Source: Megalonaias nervosa (lineage: Eukaryota; Mollusca; Bivalvia; Unionida; Unionidae). Taken from it: a stretch of DNA of 64,000 bases. Below, piece by piece: positions 53,938 through 64,000 of the stretch. The notes beneath the pieces were generated by a model. The model ran no database searches. It was not told the origin of the DNA and saw only the letters and a list, made by a program, of their open reading frames with translations. Within the stretch, counting starts at the first letter, position 1, and each line of letters begins with the position of its first letter. The position numbers were made by a program, and so were the translations under genes. The stretch is from positions 1 to 64,000 of the forward strand of contig JAECUM010016851.1 in assembly GCA_016617855.1 (NCBI GenBank), read 5' to 3'.

Positions 53938-54211
53938 GCTAGCAATTTCAAGTAATTTTGTGTGAAATGTATTAGTAGTCTTATATAAGGGGTGTTTCTG
54001 GATCAAACCCCTATTTTGCTTGACGACGGCGACTATTCAATATCATGTCCTCGACGGGTAAACAATTATGAAATAGGCGCTGTTGTCTCAACAAAGTTTG
54101 TTTTCGTATTTGTTTAGACTAACTTGAGGGGGCCATGGAGGGGGGAAGAATCATGTTGTCGTCCAATACAAAATAGGGTTTGGGGCCAGAAACCCCGAAG
54201 ATAAGACTACT
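53938..54211 (-). repeat. E2 right terminal inverted repeat
   Basis: Inverted partner of 34,564-34,829; runs from GCTAGCAATTTC to GATAAGACTACT. The inner edge contains the palindrome AAATTGCTAGCAATTT. Confidence 0.95.
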
Positions 54212-55139
54212 ATTGTACTGCGAAATTATTCTACTAAAGTTTGCACCATTACACCTTTGCACCGAGGACTATCCATAGAAATCCAGACACTTTCCATTGA
54301 TCTGTAGATTGTCTGTAAAACTCAAGATACTACCATTCTTCCTTTCATTCATTCATTAATGCTGGTTTATCCCCGCATTTAGTTAGTTGCAACGTTATCG
54401 AATTCATTTTTACTACTCTGGATATGCAAAGTGTGTCCAATTTTCGTCATCTATAACCCGAGTTCTTGGACCACTTTCTAACTACCTGTCTGTGTGTCCA
54501 GTATAGAACACATAGAATAGGATTTAGGGGTTGTAAAATGTATTCGTTTGCTTCTCTCTGTTTTAAACAATATTCCTTTCGAAATGTAATTGAATTAAAT
54601 GTATTTGAATTAAAATAATGCAACAAATTGTCATTCTGAGGTTGTATAATATGAACAAGTAAGTGTAATAGAGTTCTAGAGGAAGGTTTTCACATCACTT
54701 GAAATTGCAGTTATCTGTAATACTTCCTTTGGATGAATAAAAATTGCAATGTTAATGCTAAACTGAAAATAAGATATATAATCTAGATCTGGACGATAAC
54801 ATTATTATTTTGATGCGGGTAGATATAAAATATTTACGTTTACCTACGAAATAACTTGGAAACCTAAAACAGTTTTTCCACTAGATACTTGGTAACCTAA
54901 CCTGGAAACATGAATCACTAATTTTCGATTTCTTGGCATTGTAGCTCTTAGTGTTAAATGCATGTCTTGCTGCCTAAGTGTAAAATGTAATCCAGCCGAT
55001 TGGAACTGAATCTAAAGACAAATAGGTCAAGCTGCAAAAGATGCCAGTTTTTCCTCAATGAAAGGTCGCACTTTAATGGCAAACGTAAATAACAAAGAAG
55101 ATAACGTTGATAATGGTATTCGCTCGTTAACCTACTTTT
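54212..55139. other. No gene seen
   Basis: Host flank of E2; AT-rich without supported coding sequence. Short minus-strand frames near the end overlap the following minisatellite. Confidence 0.4.
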
Positions 55140-56000
55140 AACACACAACGTAAAACAACACGGCGCCACCATCATTGTTTGCACTACTTTTAGCACCAAA
55201 CGTTAAACATCACAACACCATCGTCCTTGTTCACACTACTTTTAACCACACAACGTAAAGCAACACAGCACCACCACATCATTGTTCACAGTACTCTTAA
55301 CAAACAACGTTAAGCAACACTGCATCACCGTCATTATTACCGTTTTTAACTCACAACTTTAAGCAACACAGCACCACCGTCCTTGTTCACACTACTTTTA
55401 ACGCACTACATTAAGCAAGACGGCACCACAGTCATTGTTCACACTATTTGAACACACAACGTAAAGCAACACAGTACCACCTACACTACTCACCCCTTTT
55501 TAACATACAACATTAAGCAACACAGCACAGCCGTCTTTGTTCACACTGTTTTAACACACAACGTAAAGCAACACAGAACCACGGTCATTGTTTACATTAA
55601 TTTTAACACACAACATTAAGCACCACGGCACCACGGTCATTGTTTACATTAATTTTAACACACAACATTAAGCACCACGGCACCACGGTCATTGTTTACA
55701 TTAATTTTAACACACAACATTAAGCACCACGGCACCACGGTCATTGTTTACATTAATTTTAACACACAACATTAAGCACCACGGCACCACGGTCATTATT
55801 CACACTATTGTTACACACAACGTTAGGCAACACAGCAACATCGTCTTTGTTCACACTACTTTTAACACACAACGTTCAGCAACACAGCACCACCGTCCTT
55901 GTTAACACTACTTTTAACACACAACGTTAAGCTACACAGCTCCACCGTCACTGTTCACACAACTTTTAACACACAACGTAAAAGCAACACATCATCATCA
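55140..56000. repeat. 52-54-bp minisatellite, about 16 copies
   Basis: The unit is a variant of AACACACAACGTTAAGCAAC followed by ACAGCACCACCGTCATTGTT and CACACTACTTTT. Copies are 52-54 bp apart throughout. Between about 55,569 and 55,790 four copies are nearly identical (CACCACGGCACCACGG at 55,621, 55,673, 55,725 and 55,777), a freshly homogenised block inside an otherwise diverged array. Confidence 0.95.
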
Positions 56001-56399
56001 TGATATATACACATAGATATAATCGCACATAGATACAAGGTCCAAGGTTTAAAATGCAGCAATTTTACTTGTTTTATATATTGTTCACCTACATGCAAAA
56101 ATACACAGTAAATATATACTTTGTCTATATTATTTTATGGTCCAAAAATACAAGGTCTTGTAAAACATTTTTTTTTTCTAAGTTCATTTTTACAGATCCT
56201 GTGCTACAGTGTCATCTGAGGTAAAAGAAATAAAATATATACGTTAGCCTCAATTTTGCTTCAGTAAATTTCGTCATTTATTGTGATGTGCGATATAAGA
56301 AATAAAACATATGTTTTAGTTTTTAACTTGCATCATTAAAGTTCGTCGTTTAATGTCACTGAATCGTGAAATGCGTAGAGATTGTGCGTAAAGGACAAA

Positions 56400-56810
56400 T
56401 ATTTTAATGCAGGGCATAATGTTGAATTAAACTTTTTGATGTCGCTGCTATTGTTGTTACGGTTGTGCGATGTCTACAGCTACTATTGTTGTTATGGTTA
56501 TTGCTATTTCTATAGCTATTGTTGTTATTACGGTAATTGCTATTTCTACAGCTATTATCGCTATTATGGTTATTGGTATTACTACTATTATTTCTACAGC
56601 TACTATTGTTGGTACGGTTATTGCTGTTTCTACAACTACTGTTGTTGTTGTTACGGTTATATCTTTTTCTACAGCTGCTTATTTTTTTTATGGTCATTGA
56701 TATTTCTACAGCTACTATTGTTATTACAGTTATAGCTATTTCTACAGATACTATGATTGTTACGGTTATTGTTATTTCTGCAGCTACTATTATTTTAAAT
56801 ACCGCTTCCA
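56400..56810. repeat. Imperfect trinucleotide-based minisatellite
   Basis: Units of about 36-39 bp of the type TTTCTACAGCTACTATTGTT, then GTTACGGTTATTGCTA, recur about ten times. The T-rich trinucleotide rhythm leaves several frames open on both strands (for example 56,382-56,735 and 56,404-56,817), which I regard as repeat artefacts. Confidence 0.85.
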
Positions 56811-56869
56811 TTTTCAAAGTGGAATGTTCAGTTCATGCCACTTTAAATCATACAATTTTATAGGATTTA

Positions 56870-58300
56870 ATGATGAAACAATTTTTGTCGAAAATAATTC
56901 ACAACCATGATGTGTAGTGCTTTTATGCATCTGTTACAAGTGAAAATTTCATGTTATACCAAATTGTAGTTGCAAATATTGTATGTCGCTAACATGCTAA
57001 ACAGGCAGATTGGGCAAAACGTGTGTGTCTCCAACATACTAAATGGGGCCGTATTTGAAAAATGTCATGTTACTAATATACTAAAGAGAGAATATTTTCA
57101 AAACTTCCATGTCTCTAGCATACGGAATAGACAGTATTTGCAAAATTTCATGTCACTAACATCCTGAATAGATGCAAAATTTCATGTCTCTACGTATGAA
57201 ATGGACAATACTGTCAAAATTTTAGAGAAGCTAAAATATGTTTCTTGTGTTAAAATTGCCACCTTGATGCAGCATATATGACGTCATTGTGATCTGACGA
57301 ATCTGATACGTACTTTCTCACAGGAAAGTTATGGTGGAAATAAAGCACGGAAGGGTGTAGCTATTGGAATCCAACCTTTGTTATAGAGGGCATGAAACAG
57401 TGTTTCCTTACCGACAAAGCATGAACTAATTGACTGAAAAGAGAGGATATAATTATGGATTTCTTCCTCTTCCATCATTTCCGTAATTTTCCCGTTGAAC
57501 CCTGTGTACAGGATTTAATAGTTTTAACCACTGCCGAGTCCCATGCGCGTGCCAACACATTTTCATAGAATAGGCCAGCCACTTAGAAATAAATTGAAAC
57601 CGGATTACCGCAAAAGCTTTGTAACGGCTTCTTTTTGTAAAATTGTGAATCATGCACTTCGAGCAGTCACGATGCAGCGACGCCATTCTGATTCGTATCT
57701 CACCCAATAAGTACATCGGATACGAATTTCACCTAATAAGTGTATCTGATACGTATTTAACCCAATCAGTGTATTTTTTCTTAAAGCGACAAATAATACC
57801 GATACTTAGAAATCTTACGTTTTCAGGTTAAAAAATAGAACACCTGTTGAAGCGGATAATAGTTAAATGCATATGTTATGTGACTGAACAGAATATTTGT
57901 CTCAGGAAGTTTACTTGTGGAATTAAATTTTTCTTTACAGTGGGATTTGGGATTAAAGCAACTTACACAATTGTATTCACATAGTAGTATAATTTAGAAA
58001 GACTATGATTCGATTTTTTCCGAAGCATGCACCCCCCGAGCCTCCCCCTCCCCCACCCCCCTTTTCAGTGGTCATTCAAAAAAAGGTAGGAAAGGAAAGA
58101 AACATGAACCAGAAAGCGAAAAGCATTAAAACTCCAACCTAGACTTTTCTAGAAAAAAATATTTATGTTAGCATAACTAATATAAAAAATGTCCTCTATT
58201 TACGTTCTTATGGCTACCAATAACTGCATTTTAATGAATGGAGGGAAACAAGGATATATTAGTATTCATAAAGAGCGAACTGTCGCATCTCTAATCGATA
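56870..58300. repeat. Non-coding; diverged about 45-bp repeats near 56,970-57,230
   Basis: The phrase CATGTC.CTA.CATACTAAA, followed by A.TGCAAAA, repeats in diverged form about six times in the first 300 bp. The rest has no recognised feature; a minus-strand frame at 57,453-57,716 has no family signature. Confidence 0.5.
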
Positions 58301-58525
58301 AGTTGCAACTTATAAGTCACTCTTTTCATATGGTTTTTGCTTATAACTCACTTTTCTAATATGAATTTTGCTTATAACTCACTGTTCGCATACGACTTTT
58401 GCTAATAACCCACTCTTCTCATGCGGGTTTTGCTTATAACTCACCTTTCACTCTTCTCATATGAGTTTTGCTTATAACTCAAACTCACTGATGTTTTTTG
58501 CTACAACTCATTCTCTCTTATCATA
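58300..58525. repeat. About 37-bp tandem repeat
   Basis: Five to six diverged copies of CACTCTTCTCATATGAGTTT followed by TGCTTATAACT. Confidence 0.85.
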
Positions 58526-58759
58526 TGATTTTGGCATGAGAAAAATAAGAAAGAGAGAAAGTGTGTGTATTGTAAAATGCAATGTAGATACTGTATATTT
58601 TTAGCAAAATGTATTACTGAATAACATTTTGTTTTATATATCGGCTGAAATCTTATGTTGTGCGACAAGACCCGTACTTTGCAGAAGGAAAAAAAAATAC
58701 TAAACACAATTATCAGCGTGAACCATTGAAGATTCTGTATCAACCTGTAAAGTTTTGCT

Positions 58760-58880
58760 TGAGTTTAGCTACTGGCCTGGTCTTAAAGTTCAGCCGACAA
58801 GAGAAGTGGACCCGACAAGATTGCAGCTACTGGTCTGGTCTCAACGTTCAGCCGACAAAAGAAATGGACCTGACAAATTA
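58760..58880. repeat. About 53-bp duplication
   Basis: Two copies of TAGCTACTGG.CTGGTCT followed by TTCAGCCGACAA and a GTGGACC/ATGGACC end; a minor local duplication. Confidence 0.8.
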
Positions 58881-59412
58881 TGCTAATTATGCTTGGTGAT
58901 TAGATTAGTGTCAGTGACCTTATTTAACATGGCTGGGTCCTATCTGTACGAAACGTAAGATGGTTTAACAACATTTCCAGTTAAATCGGATCAGATTGGT
59001 CAGTCACTGTACTGTACAGATTGGTCAGATAGTGTACCGTACAAGTTGGTGGATCGTCAGCTGAAATAAAGAAAAACAACTTGATGATTTTACTTCTTTT
59101 TGTTACATAGTTTAAGATCATAGAGTTGTAGCAATACGAACTATGTTGGCGAGACCGTTGATTTCAGAAAACGAAAGAATACTTACAAAACCACATTCGC
59201 AACAAAATCAACGCGAAATTTGACGTACCAATATATAACGCACAAGTAAGGAACGATAGATGATAATACAAATGGAAGGGAGTTCGGAGTAAATGAAAAA
59301 AATTTACCCTTCTCAATGCAGTCTTAACAAAGCTTCAGCCAGGCATCGGTTTATCACACGTATGCACTTTTTGAGATAATATTTACCCAAGTAAGTATTC
59401 CGTAACTCTTTA

Positions 59413-59467
<55 letters not shown>

Positions 59468-60464
59468 TTGTCAATTTACCCTATACACCAAACTCTTGAC
59501 AGATTTTCTTCATCACCTCCATGCATAACTTTTCTTGGATATAATTTATGTCTTAAATTTTGTGGAGGGCGTTGATTTATCGCTACATCGGATTTACATT
59601 CTTTGTCCCCAGTCTGGCCTTCGGTTCTTTGTGAAAATAGGCATGATAATCCCTTCTATGCCTTTGTTATACAACTTTTTTGGGCTGCCGTCAGAAAAAC
59701 ATAAGCATATAGTTCACCGATTTGAAATTAGTATGCATTTTATTTTTCTTTATTTTTTCCAGTTCTTTATAGCTCATGTTTGTAGACATCCTAGTCATTC
59801 AAACATGTAGGAGTGAAGAATTTCCCTTGACTCTTGCAAAGTGTTTGCTTTGTGGATGTAAGTTTTTTTACTTTTCCTGACTAAGAGCTTGATTAGCTAG
59901 GAACGTTGGAAAGCTGGTTTATATTTGCATTTGCACAGTTATCAATATTTTGTAGAGATATACGTATTACTTACAATTTTAACGAAATTGGTTGATAACG
60001 AAGAAATTAGGTTCCCTCGTAAGTGTACATCGGCGTTGAAGGGGGCAGGGGGCGAGTAAGTCCTCTGTGTTTGTTGTCTAATATTTTGTAAAGACAGTTA
60101 CATTCTTGAAACTTGTACTCTAACCTGGTTATGAGAGTGGGAATATACAACGAAATACATTTTGTTTGATCAAAGAAATTCTGTAAGAATATTTCATCGA
60201 AATGGTACAAACCGATGTGACCTTAGCTAAATTCAATATCTTAAAAAATCAACAGTCTGGCTAGCTCCGCCTGATTCCCACAACATCATTATGTGTGTGT
60301 GCGTGTGTGTGTGTGTGTGCGTGCGTGCGTGCGTGACATACATTAATATACACAAATCAGAGCTAAGATTAAAGTTGGAAAGAAAACGTTTCCAAATAAT
60401 AGAATGAGTTTGTACTAACAGAGGCGACGAGCGCTTTGTGATCTATCATGCTGCAAAACGAATA
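58881..60464. repeat. Non-coding with (ATT)n and (GT)n microsatellites
   Basis: An ATT run lies at about 59,417-59,462, with fourteen or more uninterrupted units, and a GT/GC run at about 60,294-60,335. No coding region is supported. Confidence 0.7.
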
Positions 60465-60750
60465 TTACTAAAGCTGTAAGAGCATTACTCATACAGCTGA
60501 TTATAAAGCTGTAACACATCACACATACAGCAGACTATAAATCTGTGATACGGCAACGCGCATACAGTCGACTATACAGCTGTTAAACTGCATCACGTAT
60601 ACAGCTGACGAAAAGCAATAACACGGCATCACGTATATAGCTGACGATAAAGCTGTTAAACGGCATCACGTATGCAGCCGAAGATAAAGCTTTAACACGG
60701 CATCACGTATACAGCAGATTTTAAAGCCGTTACACGGAATGACATATGCA
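60465..60750. repeat. About 37-bp tandem repeat, seven to eight copies
   Basis: Units of the type CGGCATCACGTATACAGCTG followed by ACGATAAAGCTGTTAAA, diverging towards both edges. Confidence 0.9.
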
Positions 60751-62769
60751 GCAAACTTATGATTCCAACACTGTTATAAGAGATGCAGAGGGATGATGCG
60801 GAAAATTGATGATAATATGATACGATAAGAAACAATGCTGAATGAGACGATTTACTACCAAACAAAGAAAGCATAATTAAGAAAGAAGGGTACAATGAAC
60901 GATACAATAAATTGATGCGAGGAAAAGGTAGATGTTATTACGTGATCTAAGGATATCATGAAACATTTAGTTTTTCTAAATTTTATAGAAAATACTTGCT
61001 ATTTTTTTATCGTAAACTATGTTGAATCTTCTTATTCCACCTATATTGGAGAATTCCTGTGTAAATTATTACATCGCCATTTTGTAATAACATGTTCTCT
61101 TGGATGTTTGGATTATAATGTTCGTATCAATTATAGTTTGTTCGCTTGTTTCATATCCACTTTTATGACGGAGATTATGATGCCAGAAAGTAGTCTTCGC
61201 ACCATCTTGGGTCGTAATTTTTCTGTTATGGCTGTTCTTTTTAGCTTTATCGTCTCTATCATCGATGTATCGAGTCTCTGTTTTCCTCTACCTTTGTTAT
61301 TCCTTTTCACGTGCCTATGACTTTGGTGTTGATTAGCGGAGAATAATCAGTATTTTAAAGCAGTTTCAAGACTCAAGCTTGTAAGACTGGAAATGTACCC
61401 AATTGTCTACTACACAATTATTTCAGAGTTTCTCTTGACACGAGTTAACTAATAATTTTGAAAATATATTCGCAAATATGAGACAATACATTTTATGGAA
61501 GAGAAAGCACAGCTTTCTGTTGTCATTTTGATCTGAATAAGTGATGATAATCTGTGTTACAGCTCATTCGTATCTCATAACGTCTGACAAAATCAATACA
61601 GCATGAGGTAAGCAATGCAATTCGATACATCGCAATTATCCAAATACACCATGACCACCATGCAAGACCACGGACCTTACGGGCGTGTGCATATTATTTT
61701 CATCGATCAAAATGTATAATTAAGCACCCGCATTGAAATTTCAGGCATTTTATTCGTATAAATAGTACGGTTATTGGACAACTTTCGTCTCCACAATGCA
61801 AGTTGTCGTTATTAGTCGAGCTACATGGGAATTTAAACTGTAGAGAATTAATATCTAATATTAATTAGTAAATGAGGGACCCAGCAAATTGCCTAATGTA
61901 TCCAGGTTTAATTAGATTAACTCGCTCAATATAAGTATCTGCGTTGTAGATCCTAAGACCGTGACATGATGTTGATTCTGCATCCTATCCTATGTGTGTT
62001 GTGTCACACAGATAAGGTTGTATTCGTTAATTAACCATAATATATAAATGATAACAACTTGGAATGGTAAGTGTCTAATGTCCTGATGATGGACTTCATG
62101 AATGATTTACAGTAACTACTTAAACATTCTACATCCATGCATCCCAGAATAGCAAATGCTTTAAACTCCAGTTACAGCTATATTTGGTTTGAAATATCCA
62201 AATATTCAAGAATCCAAATATAAAAAACTCTCTATATAAACATCAGCCTTCACCATGTCGCCTCTGAGAGCATCAAGTTGCCAATAGAGGGTTCGAATTT
62301 TTGGAAAATACAACTGAAAGCGTACAGTTGCCAATACAGTGTACGCATCTCTGGATTTCAACTTTGCAAAATAAACTAATATTAGACAAAATATTATCGG
62401 CTTATATTTACTGAAGACATTCGCTGATTAAGAGAGATCGCCTGGAGATTATGCTGAAGGCTGTCGGGAAGGTTGCATACTATAAAATCATCTGATTCAC
62501 ATTGATTACTTGCACACTGTCTTCAAATTTACCATTTGTATATAATGCAACTTTTTATTCTGCTATCTAAAAAGGACTAGTATTGATGATACACTTGAAT
62601 GCAATGAATAAACATACACAGGTACTGTGAATGCCAGCACATTGTAATGAAATATATTAATACATGTATTTGTATTGCTAATCAATAATCATATTCGCCA
62701 TTAGAGAACACTGTTTGAAAACATCAATTCAAAAACAATTATTTGCCGAAGAACAAGAACTGAACGGTA
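60751..62769. other. No gene seen
   Basis: AT-rich sequence. The 120-codon frame at 60,958-61,320 is Cys/Phe/Leu-rich without a recognised domain. A short repeat of CCAATAGAGGGTTCG / CCAATACAGTGTACG-type sequence occurs near 62,280-62,345. Nothing else is recognised. Confidence 0.4.
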
Positions 62770-64000
62770 GAATGTATATACTCCGTGAGTTGGACTAGGA
62801 AGTGTGTGGGTGGATTGTCTACAGTTCTTGTTTCCCATGCTTCTCTACACGCCTGTATCCCTTCGTTGTGCGGTATGTTAGTATACAAAGATGTGACGTC
62901 TAAGGAAACAAGTAATGTATCTGGCAGTAATGGTTCGCTTGCTTTGCTTTTTTATGAGATAATCTGTCGTGTCCTGAAGATATGATGGTAATTTGTGGAC
63001 ATGTGGTCTCATAAAATGATCTAAATATTCTGATATCCTTTCTGTGGGATGCCCGTTACCGGAGATTATAGGTCTGCCCGGGTTTCCTTGTTTGTGGATT
63101 TTGGGTAGAAGATAAAATCTACCTGCCCTTGGGTTTTCTGGGCTTAAGAAGCTTCTCGTTTGCTGGTCTATGTGCCTGATTTGGTACGCCTCGTCAATAA
63201 TATTAGTGATGGTTTGTGCATATTCCAGTGTTGGATCATGGTCTAGTTTTTTTGTAGAACCTGCGTCACTTAGTTGTTTACTTGCTTCACTAATGTATTC
63301 TTCCCTATTCATAACGACAACAGCGGAACCCTTATCTGCAGGCTTAATTATGATGTCTATTCTGCTTTTCAGTGAGTGAAGGCAGCTGATTCTTCTTTTG
63401 TCAAATTAGAGTATTTGTTAGTATGGTTGATGTGTCTGGAAGTGTCGTTTTCAACTGAGTTGATAAAGGCTTCTAAATTTGGAATTGAACTTTTTGGTGG
63501 GGTCCAATTACTTTTCATTCTAAATATGGGTTGGTCGCAGCTTATATTTTCCTCTGATCTATTTGTTGGCTGCAAGGCAAAATGGGCCTTGAGTCTTAGA
63601 CGGCGGCTAAACTCTTCGGTGTCCTTTTTTAGTTTCCCTCTGTCGTGTGTCTTTGGACGGGGACAAACTCAAATCCTTCGATAAACGTTTTATTTCTGCC
63701 TCCGTAGGTTCTAACTTTGAGATGTTGACCACTGTGTTAGTAACAGCTGAATTAATTTGTGCTACAGAGTGCTTACGATTCTTCCTTTTACGGCGATATT
63801 TCTTGTTACGATTGTTCTTAGAAGAAATTTCGTCAATTGAAGTTTCTTCACAACAGTGATTTGGTTGTTGATCATGACTTCTAAATTTTCTTTCTCTGAT
63901 TTGGTATAGTTTTGCAGAGAGTCTTTGTTGATCCTTATTTAATTTAGAGTAAAACGTTTGCAATTGTTCTTCTGTGGAAACTGAATTAAGCTGTTGTTTC
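62770..64000 (-). mobile_element. Truncated Penelope-like element, running off the window
   Basis: Minus-strand coding sequence enters from the right edge and ends at about 62,770. It shows the conserved Penelope RT series: ADKGSAVVVMNREEY (63,320), FYLLPKIHKQGNPGRPIISG (63,060-63,120), PTERISEYLDHF and PSYLQDTTDYL, then LLVSLDVTSLYTNIPHNEGI near 62,860-62,915. The upstream part (63,963-63,607) is basic and less conserved, with a frame change near 63,607. The remaining RT and the GIY-YIG endonuclease domain expected downstream are absent, so the copy is truncated. Confidence 0.9.
62878..63963 (-). pseudogene. Penelope-like RT fragment
   Basis: Three minus-strand frames cover most of the fragment: 63,963-63,607 (basic N-terminal region), 63,575-63,369 (NWTPPKSSIPNLEAFINS) and 63,312-62,878 (RT motifs). 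The second runs on without a stop into the third through sequence giving KSRIDIIIKPADKGSAVVVM, the Penelope RT start. A one-base shift near 62,960 is needed to reach the VSLDVTSLYTNIPH motif. The catalytic Asp of that motif is present, but the later YxDD part is lost. Confidence 0.8.

Larger units (their letters stand above)
34564..54211. mobile_element. Element 2: decayed Maverick/Polinton
   Basis: A 19.65-kb element bounded by inverted repeats of about 270 bp that begin AGTAGTCTTATC, matching the AG...CT termini and size typical of Polintons. It contains remnants of packaging ATPase, LFKP-motif protein, penton, major capsid, core, adenain, integrase, fibre, membrane and HNH proteins and a canonical Polinton PolB. 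Nearly every gene has stops and frameshifts, and an LTR has inserted into the capsid gene. Flanking bases ACTGT (left) and ATTGT (right) could be a decayed target duplication with one mismatch. E2 is inactive and much older than E1. Confidence 0.95.

Noticed and set aside
55140..56000. CRISPR-like array
   Set aside because: Units are head-to-tail without unique spacers and lie in eukaryotic DNA; an ordinary minisatellite.
56382..56863. Overlapping long frames on both strands
   Set aside because: All arise from the trinucleotide-based repeat; the predicted proteins are Tyr/Cys or Ser/Asn/Arg low complexity.
57453..57716. 87-codon minus-strand frame
   Set aside because: No recognisable family and no supporting context.
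60958..61320. 120-codon plus-strand frame rich in hydrophobic residues
   Set aside because: No domain, no coding-like neighbours and T-rich composition that favours chance hydrophobic frames.
62075..62110. Hammerhead-ribozyme-like CTGATGA near the Penelope fragment
   Set aside because: The second core element GAAA and a pairing stem III are not found at suitable spacing.

Overview
The window is eukaryotic DNA, most likely from a mollusc. It is AT-rich and gene-poor, full of microsatellites and minisatellites, and carries non-LTR retrotransposon and Penelope-like remnants and two tRNA-derived SINEs. The SINE at 4957-5272 has the central domain of the V-SINE/RUDI/Meta-type families I associate with molluscs. 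No convincing ordinary host gene is visible; the two coiled-coil reading frames at 6.4-7.7 kb are the nearest candidates.

Two Maverick/Polinton-class endogenous viral elements dominate the window. Element 1 (E1, about 12.9-28.7 kb) is flanked by 233-bp inverted repeats and is nearly intact. Its plus-strand morphogenesis cluster holds a conserved virion-associated protein, a small basic core-like protein, a double jelly-roll major capsid protein, a GG-containing core-like protein, an adenain-like protease, a phage-tail-fibre-like protein, a two-span membrane protein and a penton. It also has a minus-strand HNH endonuclease and Cys-rich protein, a large plus-strand family-B-like DNA polymerase fused to an SF1 helicase and an HNH/zinc module, a minus-strand rve integrase, a minus-strand zinc-ribbon/phospholipase A2 protein, and a plus-strand FtsK/A32-type packaging ATPase next to the right inverted repeat. 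Five E1 genes are broken by single-base frame slips (seven in total), all of the same polarity and mostly in short A/T runs, with no nonsense substitutions. That suggests assembly deletions or very recent decay.

Element 2 (E2, 34,564-54,211, 19.65 kb) is a second Polinton with about 270-bp terminal inverted repeats starting with AG. It is old and heavily degraded by stops, frameshifts, small deletions and an 890-bp solo LTR inside its major capsid gene. It encodes remnants of the same virion module (packaging ATPase, LFKP-motif protein, penton, capsid, core, adenain, fibre, membrane protein), the integrase and the HNH endonuclease. Its polymerase, however, is the canonical Polinton protein-primed PolB, quite unlike E1's polymerase-helicase fusion. 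Related virion modules therefore sit next to two different replication modules, 6 kb apart.

Layout: 1-12.5 kb host repeats, a dead ORF1-like retroelement gene, two SINEs, two coiled-coil ORFs and an internally deleted minus-strand LINE; 12.5-13.35 kb a nested repeat array at the E1 left end; 12.9-28.7 kb E1; 28.7-30.1 kb the remains of another transposon-associated gene; 30.1-34.5 kb apparently empty sequence; 34.6-54.2 kb E2; 54.2-62.7 kb minisatellite-rich non-coding DNA; 62.8-64.0 kb a truncated minus-strand Penelope-like element running off the window.
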